Shown here piece after piece: positions 10,914-23,500 of a stretch of 64,000 bases of DNA. Where the stretch lies: the NCBI GenBank assembly GCA_930367205.1, contig OV884012.1:57247239-57311238 (forward strand). Direction: 5' to 3'. The stretch is from Acanthosoma haemorrhoidale (Eukaryota > Arthropoda > Insecta > Hemiptera > Acanthosomatidae). A model generated the notes under the pieces. It saw only the letters and a list, made by a program, of their open reading frames with translations. It did no database searches and was not told the origin of the DNA. The number at the start of each line of letters is the position of its first letter. Within the stretch, counting starts at the first letter, position 1. The translations under genes and the position numbers were made by a program.

Positions 10914-13900
10914 CTGAGAAGAAAAATCGTTTTATAAGGGATATTAGTATTAAACTATAACGAACCATAAAAAAAAAAAAATGCTGATCCGTCTATCCCC
11001 GGAGTAATTTTTTATTGTGTTTTTACGTCCATACGCACTTACATCAGGTGTGAACTAACAGCGTATCCATGGTTAATTATGAATGGAAAAAAAGGTGAAT
11101 TCAGTATACTAGAATTGTACATAATGTTTTAAGAATTTACCTGACTCTTTTGGATTGGTAATATCTGCTTAAATATTATCCATTCTACATTCGGCTGAAA
11201 TTGCTCCATTGCGCAGCTGCAGCCAACGTAATTGTAATAATCTGAGGAATTTAAAACGTCTTTGAAATCATACAACAGATTATTGTATACACACAGACTC
11301 TTTTTATCTTCTTTTATGTAAGGAATAAGAGAAAATAATTCATAATAAGAAGGCTCTATACTTTCCTGAAACAAAGTAAAATGTGAAATACGCGGAGGAA
11401 GAATAAATAATTAAATAAACTATAAATAGAAATAAATTGGATTAAATTTTGAGATTTGATCAATTATAATCACCTTAAACATTAATGTTAGAACCGCATT
11501 CACGCTTTGTGTTTTCATTACTTTTGGTGGCAGCTCTTCGCATGTAGGAGAAAATACAAGGTGCATTTCTAATGCATATCTGAAAATAAATTATTATGTA
11601 AAATGGAGATCTAAAAAATTTGGAGTAGAAAACGATTCTGAGATACAAAACGAAGTTATTCCGAACTTTAATCAGCATTTGTGCTTTCACATTTTCATTC
11701 ACAGCAATTGTATCTAGTGAATCTTAATAATAAGAATATTTACAATAGAAATGATGGGCTAACTTCTATGTATATCCAATAATAAATGTCAATACATATT
11801 TTTCACCCCAAAAGATCTTCGAAACTTCTTTAGTATTTTTTTTTATATCAGTAAAACGGTGAGGATTTTAAAAGGAACGTACCGGACAGGCAGACATAAT
11901 TGACTGACGTGAAATTTAACTTAACTGGTTGAATTGAAAGAAAAAAGAAAAGCAACTCAAATAAAGTGCGCAAGTCATCAGGGTGCAAACAGATTCGTCC
12001 CTGAAGAACACTGGTAAAGTTGCTAAGTTTGAAAAAAAAGTTCCATAAGGTCGAAACCTCCCACTAATTATGTCAAATTCGGAGCAAATGTTTGCTTGGT
12101 TGTTAGCTGTAGTATCCAATAGCGTTATTAATAGTTTTCTGCCGCTAACCGTCAGATTATTAGGTCCGTTAAGATCACAAAGTAATTTTCCATGACACAA
12201 ACGAAAAATAAAAATGCTCTAATTTCTGAATAAATCTCGTTATTTTCGATGCTTTACAGGCTAACAAGAGATTGGAGACACCAAAACATACTGAGAAGAA
12301 TATGGAGTCACTCCTTGACAGTTGGCGAAGTAACGAAGTGAGCCTTGATGATAACTCGAATGCCACTGGTTTAAATCCAGGCCGTGGAAATATTTTTCAA
12401 AATCGGATTAAAAATTTATTCAATCAAACAATTAAGACGTAAACAAACCAATTCGCTTTTTTGTATGCCTGCCTCTATGTTCTACAATGGTAGTGAAAAT
12501 GATTTAATAAACCTAAAGTTTTAAAGTTATTAGTTCAACAAACACTCAAAATATGATGAATAGTTTTTGGTAAAAACACAATGAGGGAAAGTATGAAAAA
12601 TAATAAAAAGCGAAAAAAAGTTTTTCAAACTTTAGCTTAGATGAATTAAGATGATTTAGTAAATAAAGTATTTTTTTTCAAAAATACTACGAATTTTTTG
12701 CATCATTTAATTGTGATTTTAAGAAACTAATTCGAAGACTGCCAATAAAATAAGTTTTTAAGCCCAAGTATTTAATTTATTTTTTACATTTATCTCTAAT
12801 TAATTGGTTGGATATATTAATTTTATTTTTTCTGGTGTTTCCAGTAGTGTTATTATTTGTTAAAAGGGAAAAAACCTGTTATTTCTTTCCACATATTTTT
12901 TTTTTTTTAACGTTTTTGTTTCATTTCCTTTTTATTTATGTATGGCCAATGTAACTATTTGTGCTAGATACGGTTCTATTAGCTCTCACGGGGAAAATTT
13001 TATTTGAAATGTATGAGGTTTTTTTATTTTTTTCATAGAATGAAATATTGTTTTGTTCTGTAACCAATGAAAATTTAGATGTGTACAAATCAATGTTAAT
13101 TATTTGAGTTTAACTTATATAAAATATATTGTTTTTAAAAAAAAAAAATAATGATAATGGGGGCACACCTGAGGCCAAGTAATCTGATTGAAAAGACCCC
13201 AAATCCTTTAAAGATGCCTTTTAAGGACGTACAACAACCGGATAAGTCACTCCAAAGGGCACTCAGGATCTAGATTTCAGATGGGCGGCAATCCACACGT
13301 TATTTGGTAGTGCTCTCACCCATCGACGTTTCGGTACCTCCATTCTTACCGGCTCATCGCCATATTATTTATCATGATCTTCTTGACATCCAACTCGAAA
13401 GAATGGTACCTCAAACAACAGGGTTTTTTCATTCACAAATGTTTGAGTCGTTTACCGATTGATCATAATATCAAAGAACAATTGTGTAATTAATTTAAGT
13501 AGTTACATTTGCTTAATTTGGTTTTGTTATTTCTTGCTAAAGTTGGCGTTTCTTCAATTTTTTTCATTTTTCATTTAGCAAATGTTATGTTATTTATTAT
13601 AATATGTTTATTATTACACATTATAGGTACTTGATTGGTACTTGTCAGGGGAAGAGATCAGTTTGCGATTGTTAAACGCTCCTCTCCCCAGCAATAAGCC
13701 AATGCCGACTTCCAGTATTGACATGGAAGTCAACATTTCTTACTACTGTTTCGTGCTTTTTTTATATATTTACAAAAATACAGCTCTATAAATCTTGTAA
13801 GTAATTATTGGTTACTCTTGCGGCTTGATTTTATACACTTAAATACAAATTAGTTTGGGTAGCACCGTGTACGGTTAACTAGGCTTATCTAGCTGACACC

Positions 13901-16900
13901 GGTACTACAGATATTTGCCTCTCGTACAAGAAGTGAAGAAGTTGAGGCGCTTGATCTGCTTCGAATTTCACGATTTTCTTCCTACAACTACATCAGCTTA
14001 TCGTCATTTTCATCACCTCAGGGGCTTACGTCCATTTTTTATACAGAAGAATGTGAAAATGAAATGAAATGAATATAACTTTACTCACTGGAAGGAAGTC
14101 GAACATAGTAACATTGAATAAGACGGTTCTCAATTACAGAGCAAATTTCCTGACGAGATGGAAATGGTGATGAGCCGATTCGGGCGATGAAGCTCACTAA
14201 AGAAAATCAAGAAATTCGGAGCTGTCCAAGAGAAGTAACTTCTTTCGTTATGGGCAACAGTTACTAAGAAAACAACAAATTTGAACTAAGGGTGAAAAAT
14301 GGTGGGGCAACGAATTCCTGCTTAGCTATTTACTGTACAATTATGTTTGATGTACGTACACATAAATTATCTACCTTTTCCCATTTATTGAATGTTCAGT
14401 CCCGTTATCCTCCCTGTCTCCAAAATGGAAATGAAATTTATCCAAACTATAATTTCCAAATAATGGTCCAAAATTTATGAATGCACCTCCTTGTAGAGTC
14501 CCTTCAACTGCAATTACAAAATATTATTGTAAAATATGTAATACAAAGGTTGGCGTTTATTTATCGAACCCATAAACCCTTATATGGGTTTATTCACGCC
14601 TTACGCTTCGACAGATGTAACGTTGATATTACCGAACCCAAAGCTGTAACCAATGCCTTCAACCAGTCTTAAATAGGATCAATAGGCCATCACAATTGGC
14701 AGCTAAATTGAATGACAAAAATTAGTCCTTACTATGATAGTTTTAGTGTTGTGATTTTTTAAAATTCTAATTTACTTGACAAAAACTAGAATATATTAAG
14801 AATAAGGACACTTTTACAAGGGACTGGATAATTTAAAATTGACAACTGATCCCCATTAGGTGGGATAAACGTATTAACTAAGCGATTGCAGCAGGTAGCA
14901 TTACTTTACTCCTCTCTCTTCACGTAATTATATCTTCACAAAGAGTGAAGATATTAATATTAAATAATTAAATAGAAATCTGTATGTAAATCTGAAATTA
15001 TGAACAACTACCTTCCGTCTCATATATATATATATGTATAATGGTTATATATAAAGGAGCCTGATAAGGCAAATAATATGGTAACTATACTTTTCCCCCA
15101 CTTTCACGTCTTCAACCAAAGCTTATAGCAATGCCTTTCAGCAACTAGGAATTTGTGTTATTGAATATTTTCATTATGATATTCTCTGTTGATTTAAAAT
15201 AATAATCAAAGAGAAATCTGTCATGCATATTCTCAAGTGTTGTTGGGTTCTTTTATAAATATACAATGTGTTTTTTTACATTAGTTGACAGAGGAGATTA
15301 TTTTTCCTTTTGTAGATACAGTGCGAAAATTGCATAGAATAGGCGTAGACACTTAATACAGAATGAGGACAAAGTTAGTAACTTTATACTGACAGGGTAG
15401 CGAGCGGAGACAAACTGACTGACCCAGAGGTTCATTATCCACTAACAGAAAACGTTCGAAGAAATTGAAATATAAATATAGGAAACAAAATAGAGCTCGC
15501 AAAACTTTCAGTATAATACCAAGACTTGCCATACTTGCACTGTTCAGATCCACAGTTACCAGTAAAATACTTACTTCAATTAATGGCCCCACAGTAAAGA
15601 CTTAAAATTCACTTCGTTAGTAAAAACATCTCACAATGCACAATTTACAGTAAACACGATTAGTTCAGGACTGGTTGGGTCAGGTAAGGTCTAGAGGTGA
15701 GATATTGTAGAAGAGCTGAAATAGACTGTTCAGCAAGACTTATGAGGGCCTCTTGGTTTTACCTGCAAAAATGGGGAATGGTCATGAAGGGTTCTGGGAG
15801 GCGTATTTGTCCTTTAGGAAGAACCCGGTTGTCTGCAGAACCTTCTTTGTCCTTGGAAAAGTCTTTCTTTGTCCTTGACTTTCCCAAGAAGGCATTTTGA
15901 AGGTTTCGGGCAATGAATGGTAGCATTGCTGGAGGGCAGCTATTTAACTTCTTTGGATTGTTCACTTTATGCCAAGCAGACCTATAGAGGGATAATGTGC
16001 TTTTTCCTATAACACGACGGTATTAATAATAATGATATTAGTAATATCAGATCAATCGATGATCGAGAAACAATTAAAAGAAGTGAACTGCAAGACTATA
16101 TTCCATACATGGACGTAAGATAGAAATTTGAACTTCACTTGAACAACACTAGTGCTGACAGGACACGGCCAACCAAAAGAAACCTACACCGATTCAGAAT
16201 ACTTGACAATCCAAATTGTAATTGTGACTGGACTGAACAAGACTACAGGCACCTTGTATACAAGTATAAAATTCTTTATGGACCAAGAGATAGATTAGTC
16301 ACTAAAATTGAACTGACAAACTGATATTGTGCTCCATTATTTTTCAAGAATTGTATAAATTATTTCTCATTGTTGTAAATACGAATTTACAGAAATATGA
16401 ATTGAAGTATTCGTATCGGATGGAGTATGTAAATTCAAAATAACCCACATAGTATAGGATTTCATAGTGGAAATAAATAAAAATAAGAAATATTAAAAAT
16501 AAATTTACAAGCATTCTAGTTATTTAAAAAAACGTACAGCACTAGATTAAATTAGTATATATATATAAGTCAACTGAGCCTAAAAGTATTAAGACTTAAG
16601 ATTGTAAATAACAACTCAGAGTGGGGTTAATCCCACTCGCAAATGTTTATATAGAGAAGAGAGAGGAGAACAAAATCAGTTATTAAGTTCTATGCTGTGT
16701 ATGATTGAAACCACCAACCATTTTTATTCTTACTGTCCCATCGAAGTTAAGTTATATATAATTCGCAAACTAGCAGGTAAGTGTCGGTATGGTTGAAAGG
16801 TTACTGGGTGAGGGTGAATGTGAGGGGTACCTAAGGATGAATAAAGCAAAGAAGCATATTAGGGTGAAGGGAATTCCAAATAATGATGTGTTGAGAAGGA

Positions 16901-18268
16901 ACGGTCGAATGCTACAGTTAATTTATAACTGCATTGCACTTGACCATCGATGAAATGGTCAGAAAGACGGGATCTCATGTTAGTTGGATAGAAACGCTGG
17001 TAATGTCTACAGAAAGAGGGGAAGAGACATCACATAGTTTAAAGCAAAAATATTAACTTTCTCACAGCAGTAAAGACTTAATATTCCCTTTATTAATAAG
17101 GCCATCTCATAATGCATAATTTGCAGTAAACACGTTTAATACAGGAAGGATGACTGTTTCAGACAAATAGAGACAGGTATGGTCTTGAGGTGAGGGGTTG
17201 TGAAAGAACCGACATAGAATGTTCAGCAAATCTTATGAGGTTTTACCTGTATAAAAGGAGACTGAGCAAAATATATGTTGATTAATATGTTAGATATGGT
17301 ATCTAGTGACGGCATGATACGAGGACATTGAAGAGTCCGGAAGATAAATTTAATGAAATTCATCTCTTAACAAATCTAAACTTTCCTTCCCAAAGCAACG
17401 ATATGAACAAACAAAACACAATAGAAGATATATAAACGAAATGTGACTCTTGTCAAGATTTGAAAAATGCTGTTATTTTTTTTTTTTTTTTTTTTTTTTT
17501 CATAACCCCTTTAAATTTACAGATAATTATAGACCCTCAGGCGAATCTATTTACGAATTACTTTTTTTATTTCCTGTAGCATCGCTACATTATATACAGG
17601 TTTTGTTAATAGCAGTGCATATTCCGCAATGGGGTAGATTTATTTCTCTGCATGCAGACCACATCTGTGGTTTCTACTTTGGTATATTATTCTTTAATTG
17701 TAAATCGATAGTTCGGGTAATATATAAATGCTTTAAATAAAGTTTCAATATTAAAAATGCTCAGCTTAGATCAACATAACTAATATATACTTTAAAATTC
17801 TTATCATCTGTTAAAATAAAATATATTACCCAACTTTTTGTTGTTAAAAATATTAGTATATTTTTCAGTTTCAAATAATCCAGTAATATTAAGCCTCCGG
17901 TAGTATTTGCATTTCATAACTTTTTCTGTCACGACATCGATGGGGGAAAGAAGGTATGGTCCTTTGTATTTTTCTTTCTTGGTTTTCCATTTTGCTACAT
18001 CGGTTTTGTAATAATTAATGCCTTGGAAGGTAAAATAAGGGCATATTTTAGGGTGGCATTCGTCAGAGGGTATTTCAGTTTCTGGTTTTGTGATTACTAT
18101 CATTCGGTCTCGTTCTACAGCTTCTTCTATCAGCTTGCGTATAAATTCCTCAAGTTCTTTAGAAGGTCTTGACCCATTGATAAGCCTTTTCCTAACAAAC
18201 TTTCTCAGCTCTTTTACTCTTTTGTCTTGTTCAGAATTATTATTATTGATGTTTGTGGTTGTTTCCAT
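10770..18268 (-). CDS. gene A: divergent alpha-carbonic-anhydrase-like protein (5 exons, 348 aa)
   Basis: The joined exons 18268-17830, 14507-14375, 11579-11474, 11365-11141 and 10913-10770 give one open frame of 348 residues; every junction is GT-AG and the phases (1, 2, 0, 0) agree. Alpha-CA landmarks appear in order: SPID near residues 110-115, KFHFHFG (zinc ligands H172 and H174), GTEHSINGKR (E184), YALEMH (E195 and third ligand H197), and an NYVG...NVEWIIFK block matching the family's region after the Thr199 loop. That loop, normally SLTTPP, reads CSCAMEQF here, so the catalytic gatekeeper threonine is gone. There is no signal peptide; residues 1-90 are a charged, Asn-rich extension, so it is probably intracellular. 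The chain ends in C-x5-C-x-C. Gene B is its tandem paralogue. Family assignment is firm; whether it has enzymatic activity is open. Confidence 0.87.
11141..11365 (-). CDS. gene A exon 4, altered Thr loop
   Basis: 75 codons after a GTTTCAG acceptor. PSYYELFSLIP and NVEWIIFK align with gene B 22731-22513. The loop after the conserved Tyr-x-Gly contains two cysteines and no threonine pair. The donor is CAG|GTAAAT. Confidence 0.87.
11474..11579 (-). CDS. gene A exon 3, third zinc histidine
   Basis: 106 bases after a TTTTCAG acceptor. It completes Arg191 across the intron and continues YALEMHLVF, matching the E-L-H-x-V-H strand of alpha-CAs with Glu117 and His119 equivalents. The donor is AAG|GTGATT, phase 0. 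Confidence 0.85.
11580..14374. other. gene A intron 2
   Basis: AT-rich intron. A patch at about 13150-13410 is richer in G and C than its surroundings and may be a transposon scrap, but I cannot name it. A tRNA-like B box (GGTTTAAATCC) lies near 12368 without a convincing A box. Confidence 0.4.
14375..14507 (-). CDS. gene A exon 2, first two zinc histidines
   Basis: 133 bases between a TTGCAG acceptor and an AAG|GTAGAT donor. It encodes VEGTLQGG, then KFHFHFGDRE and GTEHSINGK. It has the same length and phases as the matching exon of gene B (27730-27598). Two zinc-ligand histidines and the Glu equivalent to human CA2 Glu106 are intact. Confidence 0.88.
15591..15769. repeat. dispersed repeat, copy 1 of a pair
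   Basis: Shares ordered blocks with 17065-17257: CAGTAAAGACTTAA, then CATCTCA-AATGCA-AATTT, CAGTAAACACG, GGTCT-GAGGTGAG, GTTCAGCAA and TTATGAGG...TTTTACCTG. The order and spacing are the same in direct orientation. The family is unknown and no coding potential is visible. Confidence 0.65.
16090..16323 (+). mobile_element. non-LTR retrotransposon C-terminal fragment
   Basis: The frame beginning near 16139 reads NLHRFRILDNPNCNCDWTEQ, then DYRHLVYKY and a stop at about 16323. This resembles the C-terminal tail of R1/Jockey/I-type LINEs, where a cysteine motif (C-x-C...E-x(n)-H) precedes an HxxxxC segment. It is short and solitary, so it is a remnant. Confidence 0.45.
17065..17257. repeat. dispersed repeat, copy 2 of a pair
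   Basis: Direct-orientation partner of 15591-15769, about 1.3 kb away in the same intron. It is moderately diverged with a few small indels. It may mark an old local duplication or two insertions of one element. Confidence 0.65.
17830..18268 (-). CDS. gene A exon 1
   Basis: Encodes residues 1-146 plus one base. ATG at 18268 is the first Met of the frame and sits in an A-rich context. The N-terminus is charged and helical-looking, followed by the W-x(n)-SPID segment that opens the alpha-CA fold. The donor is G|GTAATA. Confidence 0.8.
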
Positions 18269-20416
18269 ATTTTTATTTAACGTTGTTAGTCGTTCGTTGA
18301 TCCAGTTTTTTCTTCATTCAAGTACTCATAATTTAAAAATGTGCAAGCATGATATTTTACTTGATCTTGATGTTTTTCAGCATTTAAAAATTATTCTCAG
18401 CTGTCACTAATTATTGTTAAATTGTATACATCAATCACTAATTTACTTTTTGCAGGCTTTTTATGTATTTAATTTTCTGTGTCAGTATCATTCTAATCTT
18501 AGGATAGGTATTTTCCCTACTTTCTGATATCCAAGAAATTAAACATTTAGCAAATATTGATTTGAATTTGAACAATGCATTATTTTTCTATCAAATTTGA
18601 ATATTATTCATCATCTATTTAGTTTGATCGTAATCAATTTAAATTTGAAACATCGCAGAATGACGAATTCCTAATGACAGTACAATATTCAACTATTTTC
18701 CATATTGAACGTATTCGGCTACAGACAGTTGGATGGCTGGCTTTATAATTAATAACCATGCAAAAGATACGCATACTTTAATTTTTGTTGAGAATAAATG
18801 AAATATTTATGATCACTGAAGAAAACGATGTTTTCTTCTGTATAATATATTTTAAAATATAAACTCATTACAAAGGGAGGGAGGCTACAGTTTCCGATTT
18901 GAATGAAACTTTGTTTGTTGATATTGTGTCGAAAAACATTTGTCTACCGTACCATCGTTTTATTCCTTTTTCATCATGTTCACAAAGGTTTTCTATCGTA
19001 CAGTACTCTATTGTTTTTTTTATGAAACAAAAAAAACAACGTTAAGTATTAAATTAGCTTAGACCATTGAAAACCTACAAATACCAGAAAGTTAGTAGAA
19101 AAACATTTTTATGAAAAAAAAAAAAAAAAATTCTCACACCTTCAAAATGTCTCCCCTTAGGTTTGACCTAAGGCTTTCGCTCTTGCTAACTCCACCCAAC
19201 TTGTCACTTCATCCCAAACTGATGATGCATAAATGTGTCCTCCAGCCAGCTCTGCTGTACGATACCCCACTATATACTCACTTGACTGACAATACAGCTA
19301 AAAGTCTCCAACAATTTCAGAATGGGATCATGAGAAAAGTGGTCAGACATACTCCTCTCGAGAGGTTAAAGAACGCTGACCTGCACACGTTGCTTGGTGT
19401 GCCGTCGGTAGGTTAGTTCATCCACCGGAGACACATCAAGTTTATTGACTCGTTGCAGCACCTAGCAAAACCAGTGTATAACACTATGGCTCCACCACCA
19501 TTTCCGCATCGATGGTAACAGACTGGCGGGGAAAATTAGGTTAAGATTTTGTTGTTAGATGTGAGTTAGTTTTAAGTCTCTGATTCATAAGGTGAGCCCT
19601 ATCCCTTTTAAACATGTTTAGACAATGAATGTATAATGTGCGTGGAATAGATTAATTTATGTAGAACCTATACTGATTGCCATAATTTATAATAACAAGG
19701 GGATATGAAGCAAAAAAGAAACTACCCTTAGGATTACTGATCAGAGCCGACTCCCTCTTCCTGGAAATACATCAGCGTACCGTGTCGAACATTCAGTTTC
19801 AAACCTCAAAGATGAAGCATATTCCTTCAAGCCTCCTTAGAACCTGTCTTTTGGAAATATACCGGTTCGCTTTCGGGTATCCTTGAAATAGTGAGCATTT
19901 GCGGATGGTTATACGTAGAGATTATTGTATGAAGGGGGTCCCACAATTTAAAGGATTTCAAAGAATTTGGTTGGTCTGCTCAACGCCTAATCTTTCTGTA
20001 CACTCTCTATCCGCTATTTCAGCAGACCAATCGAATGTTGTTTGAAACATCGTACAGTAGAACGTACATTATACAGCCCCGAAGAGATGGACGAATTCAA
20101 GACAGGGGACTCGCACTGATAAGAGAATCAACCTTAGAGCTCAGAATCTTCTCCAAACCCACACAGGGTGACGACTTACACCCTGTACTAAATACATACT
20201 CGAATTTATGTACACATTACTTACTTTATTAATTTTTATTTACTGTTAAAATAATTTTATTATACGTAATATTGTTTATGCACGTGCATCTATTTACAAG
20301 ATATAAATGTAATTATTTCTAACAAAAACACAAATTATGCATTAAAATATATTTCCCAACTATTTCATAAAGGTTTTGGGCATACTTTCGTTGCAAAACT
20401 GTTGACACAGTTTCTA
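18269..20416. other. spacer between tandem genes A and B
   Basis: About 2.1 kb separates the gene A start from the gene B stop. It must contain the gene A promoter, but no TATA or initiator element could be placed with confidence. It also contains the LINE tail at 19144-19560. Confidence 0.45.
19144..19560 (+). mobile_element. Jockey-like LINE 3' fragment
   Basis: The plus-strand frame reads MMHKCVLQPALLYDTPLYTH, then LQQFQNGIMRKVV, LERLKNADLHTLLGVPSV and, after a stop, HRRHIKFIDSL. This is the conserved region downstream of the reverse transcriptase in Jockey-clade LINEs (Y-K-x-I-L-R-P-x-L-x-Y-G, Q-N...R, DLH-x-x-LG-x-P). The catalytic domain is absent. An A run at about 19110-19130 precedes the piece. 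Confidence 0.7.
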
Positions 20417-20578
20417 CTAACAGGTGCAATCAGGCTTTCTTTGGCAGTTAACAACAGGAAGACAGTCTTGATTTTGGAAGGCAGATACAAATACAGTTCT
20501 TTCACCTATTTCTTTATTTGGTATGATTTTGGGTATAATGGAACCTTCCATTTTTTTTAGTTCCCACAAAGTTTTCAT
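20417..20578 (-). CDS. gene B exon 5, C-terminus
   Basis: 54 codons with stop after a TTTCACAG acceptor. It contains EIGERTVF, parallel to PIGERIVF in gene A, and ends in a cysteine-rich tail finishing C-T-C before TAG. Confidence 0.85.
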   Translation of the reverse strand: MKTLWELKKMEGSIIPKIIPNKEIGERTVFVSAFQNQDCLPVVNCQRKPDCTC

Positions 20579-23500
20579 CTGTGAAAAATATTTATTTTAC
20601 AGGTGCTACATTATATAGATATTGTAACTATTCCTACCCTGTCCAAATCCTCTCCAAAAACCTCTCCAACTCTTGTTAAATTCAGGTTTTTATAAATCTT
20701 TAATGATAATCATCTATTTAGAAATAGTAATATTTTTATTATAGTGGCAATAGACTTGATGCTTGTTGTAGTGACCGCTAACTACATAGGTTAAATTACC
20801 CTATACTCTGGTGCATATATAATATATTATAATATAATGTAAATCATGGTGAAAGTCTAGCAATAAACGCAGGGGCCGGCAGTCGTAAAACAAGTCAGGT
20901 ACACCGGCCTAAAAGCTGGCCGTAATAAAACAGACCCTGTTAGACCTAGGGTCGCCTCTCGGCGGTCATAAACCTAAATGGGTGAGTCCCTAGCATGCCA
21001 TAAACAGTTGTAAACTAAGCAACCCTTGTCTCCGGTCACGCACCTTGTGGCAGAGGTGCAGGTGTGCCATCACAAACATACCCCTTTCAAACCGACTCCA
21101 CCTTCCGTCAGGAAGGGGAAAATACTATTTAATCCAGGGGCTTCTAGCCCAAAATCCCACTCAGTCTGCGACCCACTCAGTCTACTACTCTCGTAGTCTC
21201 CTCGCCAGCTTTCACTCGGTGATGCTTTACGCCCAGGCCACTGGCCCGGGAACTCAGTCTTCTACTCTCTATCTCTCTTCATCCGCAGTTACTTGGTGTC
21301 GCTTTACGCCAGGGCCACTTGGCACTGGAAGCCAGTCTATTAGACTCCTCGTCACTCACTCTCTCCTCACCGCCTCTGCGTCTGGCACCTTTGCCTTTCA
21401 GACTCCTTGCAGACCCTCTGCCGACTTGTACCTGTGATGCTGCCGGTCTCCCGCCCGAACTCTGAAAACTGGTCTTATTCTTTATGAAACCTCTGTACCT
21501 CTTCTCTTGAACATAGTGTATTGTCGGGACACATACCTATCATAAATGGAGTCAGATATTAAACGCCGACATGGAACAATGGTCTATGTTATAAACTGCA
21601 ACAATCTGCACTTGTCACCAGGGCTAGAGTGATTAGGCACTCCCCTAGTGACGCCCCCCGACACTTGTCTTTAAGAAAGATGTTTATGTTGTATCATATG
21701 TAAAGAAAAAAGAGAACAGGAAGGATTTTGAGTTCAATGTTTGGGGGGCCCTGGTAATTACAGAAAATGGAAACAGGCTAAATAGAAAAAACTGATTCCA
21801 TCATACGGAATTTGCGAAAATTATCGAAAACGATAAAAAAATTAATATACAAGACACAAAACATCGGAGTCGAACCTTTTTTACATAAAAAAACTTATTA
21901 CAATTCCTGTGATCCATGTTATAGGAAATGGTGAAAAATAGTCATGAAAAAAAAACTGAACAATTTTTCCACCCAGGGGGGAGGATGTGAAAAAATTATT
22001 TTTCTTTAATTTGAATTTACCAATCATTTACGAACGCGTTCGTATCAGCTGTCAGATGAGAGTGACTAAGGAATCTGTGGAAAAACACGAGAATGCAATA
22101 TTGTGAAAAGAGTACAGTGGTTATTTTATTAAATTGTTTATTAAAAGTTGTTTTAAGAAACATTAAAATGGGATAGCATTAATTAAAGAATAAAGTTTAA
22201 TGCCGGTTCTTTTTGTTACCGGTAGAATTAGTAAGAATGTTATAGGTAGTTTACTGATATAGAACTATATAACAAAAAACGTTTATCTTTTTGGTACAGA
22301 CAAACGCAACATTGCTTATTGCGTCGTTTCCCTGACTGAAATTAATATCTCTTATATAATAGTTGACTTATGTTTACAATACAATGTCTAAAAAAAACCA
22401 TATCCCCGAAAAAAAAACTTTGATTTCTTTTAGAAGAACGTTTCTGGCTCGGCTGTTTTAAATTATTGAATGCTCAATATTATTTCAATTTTAACAGAAA
22501 TTTAATAGTAACCTGACTTCTTTGGATAGGTAACACTTTCTTAAATATTATCCATTCTACATTTGGATCATCTGATGTTGTGCATGATCCACAATAATTA
22601 TAGAAATCTGAGGACATCATATATTCCTTAAAGTCAGAGAATAAATTATCCGTGACTTCTAGTTTCTTTTCTTTTTTCATTATGTGGGGGATTAGAGAAA
22701 ATAGCTCGTAATAAGAAGGCTCTTTGCTAATCTATAAACAAAATAAAACATAATATAGATAATAAACATATCACAAAAATATCTAATCTTAAGCAAGTGA
22801 GGGATTTATGGCGAATATTGAACAATTACATAAGGAATGAGAAGGTCTCGAGTAGCGTATGACCTCTTCAGGACTCCCGGTTTCAGTCGGTAATAATTAT
22901 TATATTTTATCTTATGATCGTGGTCAGAATTATTAGGAACGCTCATTCATTTTATTTATGGTTTTTGTTTGCTCAATTTTATGCTTCATTCGAGTCACAA
23001 CATGTTTACATGGGCTCTATGTTATTTATGAGCTAACCACAACCATTAAGATTTATTTTGTGAAATTCTTGTTTTTTGTAAGTTTGACATGATAATTTAT
23101 ACATTGTTTTGGTTTTATTTATTCTTATTTCATTTCAATAAAAACTCATCCAAAACCTAGCAAATGCTTCACACATGCTACTCCTTCAATTTTTTCCTGA
23201 TCAGTGGAAGAGAATAGAATCTGCGATCTTAAATAGCCCCTTAATTGAAGCCGCACATAGCTTACAAGAGAAGTTTTAATTGTTTATTATAGTACATGTA
23301 TTTAACATGGAATTAATGTAATCCAAGGATTCGTTGAATATATGTTTAGGATTTGAGACAGAACGTATCATTTTTACGACCGCTAATATACCGAACAACG
23401 TGTACACACATACGGACAAACAGGAAACTATTCTATGGCACCTGTCTGAAAGTAAAGCCGTACCCTATACAGTATCGGCAGCTAATTTTTTTACGTAGCC

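Larger units (their letters stand above)
14508..17829. other. gene A intron 1
   Basis: Holds the repeat pair at 15591-15769 and 17065-17257 and a LINE C-terminal scrap at about 16090-16323. A TA dinucleotide run lies near 15025 and a T run near 17475-17500. No other coding signal is seen. Confidence 0.45.

Noticed and set aside
18090..18410. Plus-strand frame of 106 codons
   Set aside because: Antisense shadow of gene A exon 1; Ser/Leu-rich as expected from complementing Lys/Glu codons.
21045..21437. 130-codon open frame on the plus strand
   Set aside because: Lies wholly inside a solo LTR with exact target duplications and has no domain similarity.
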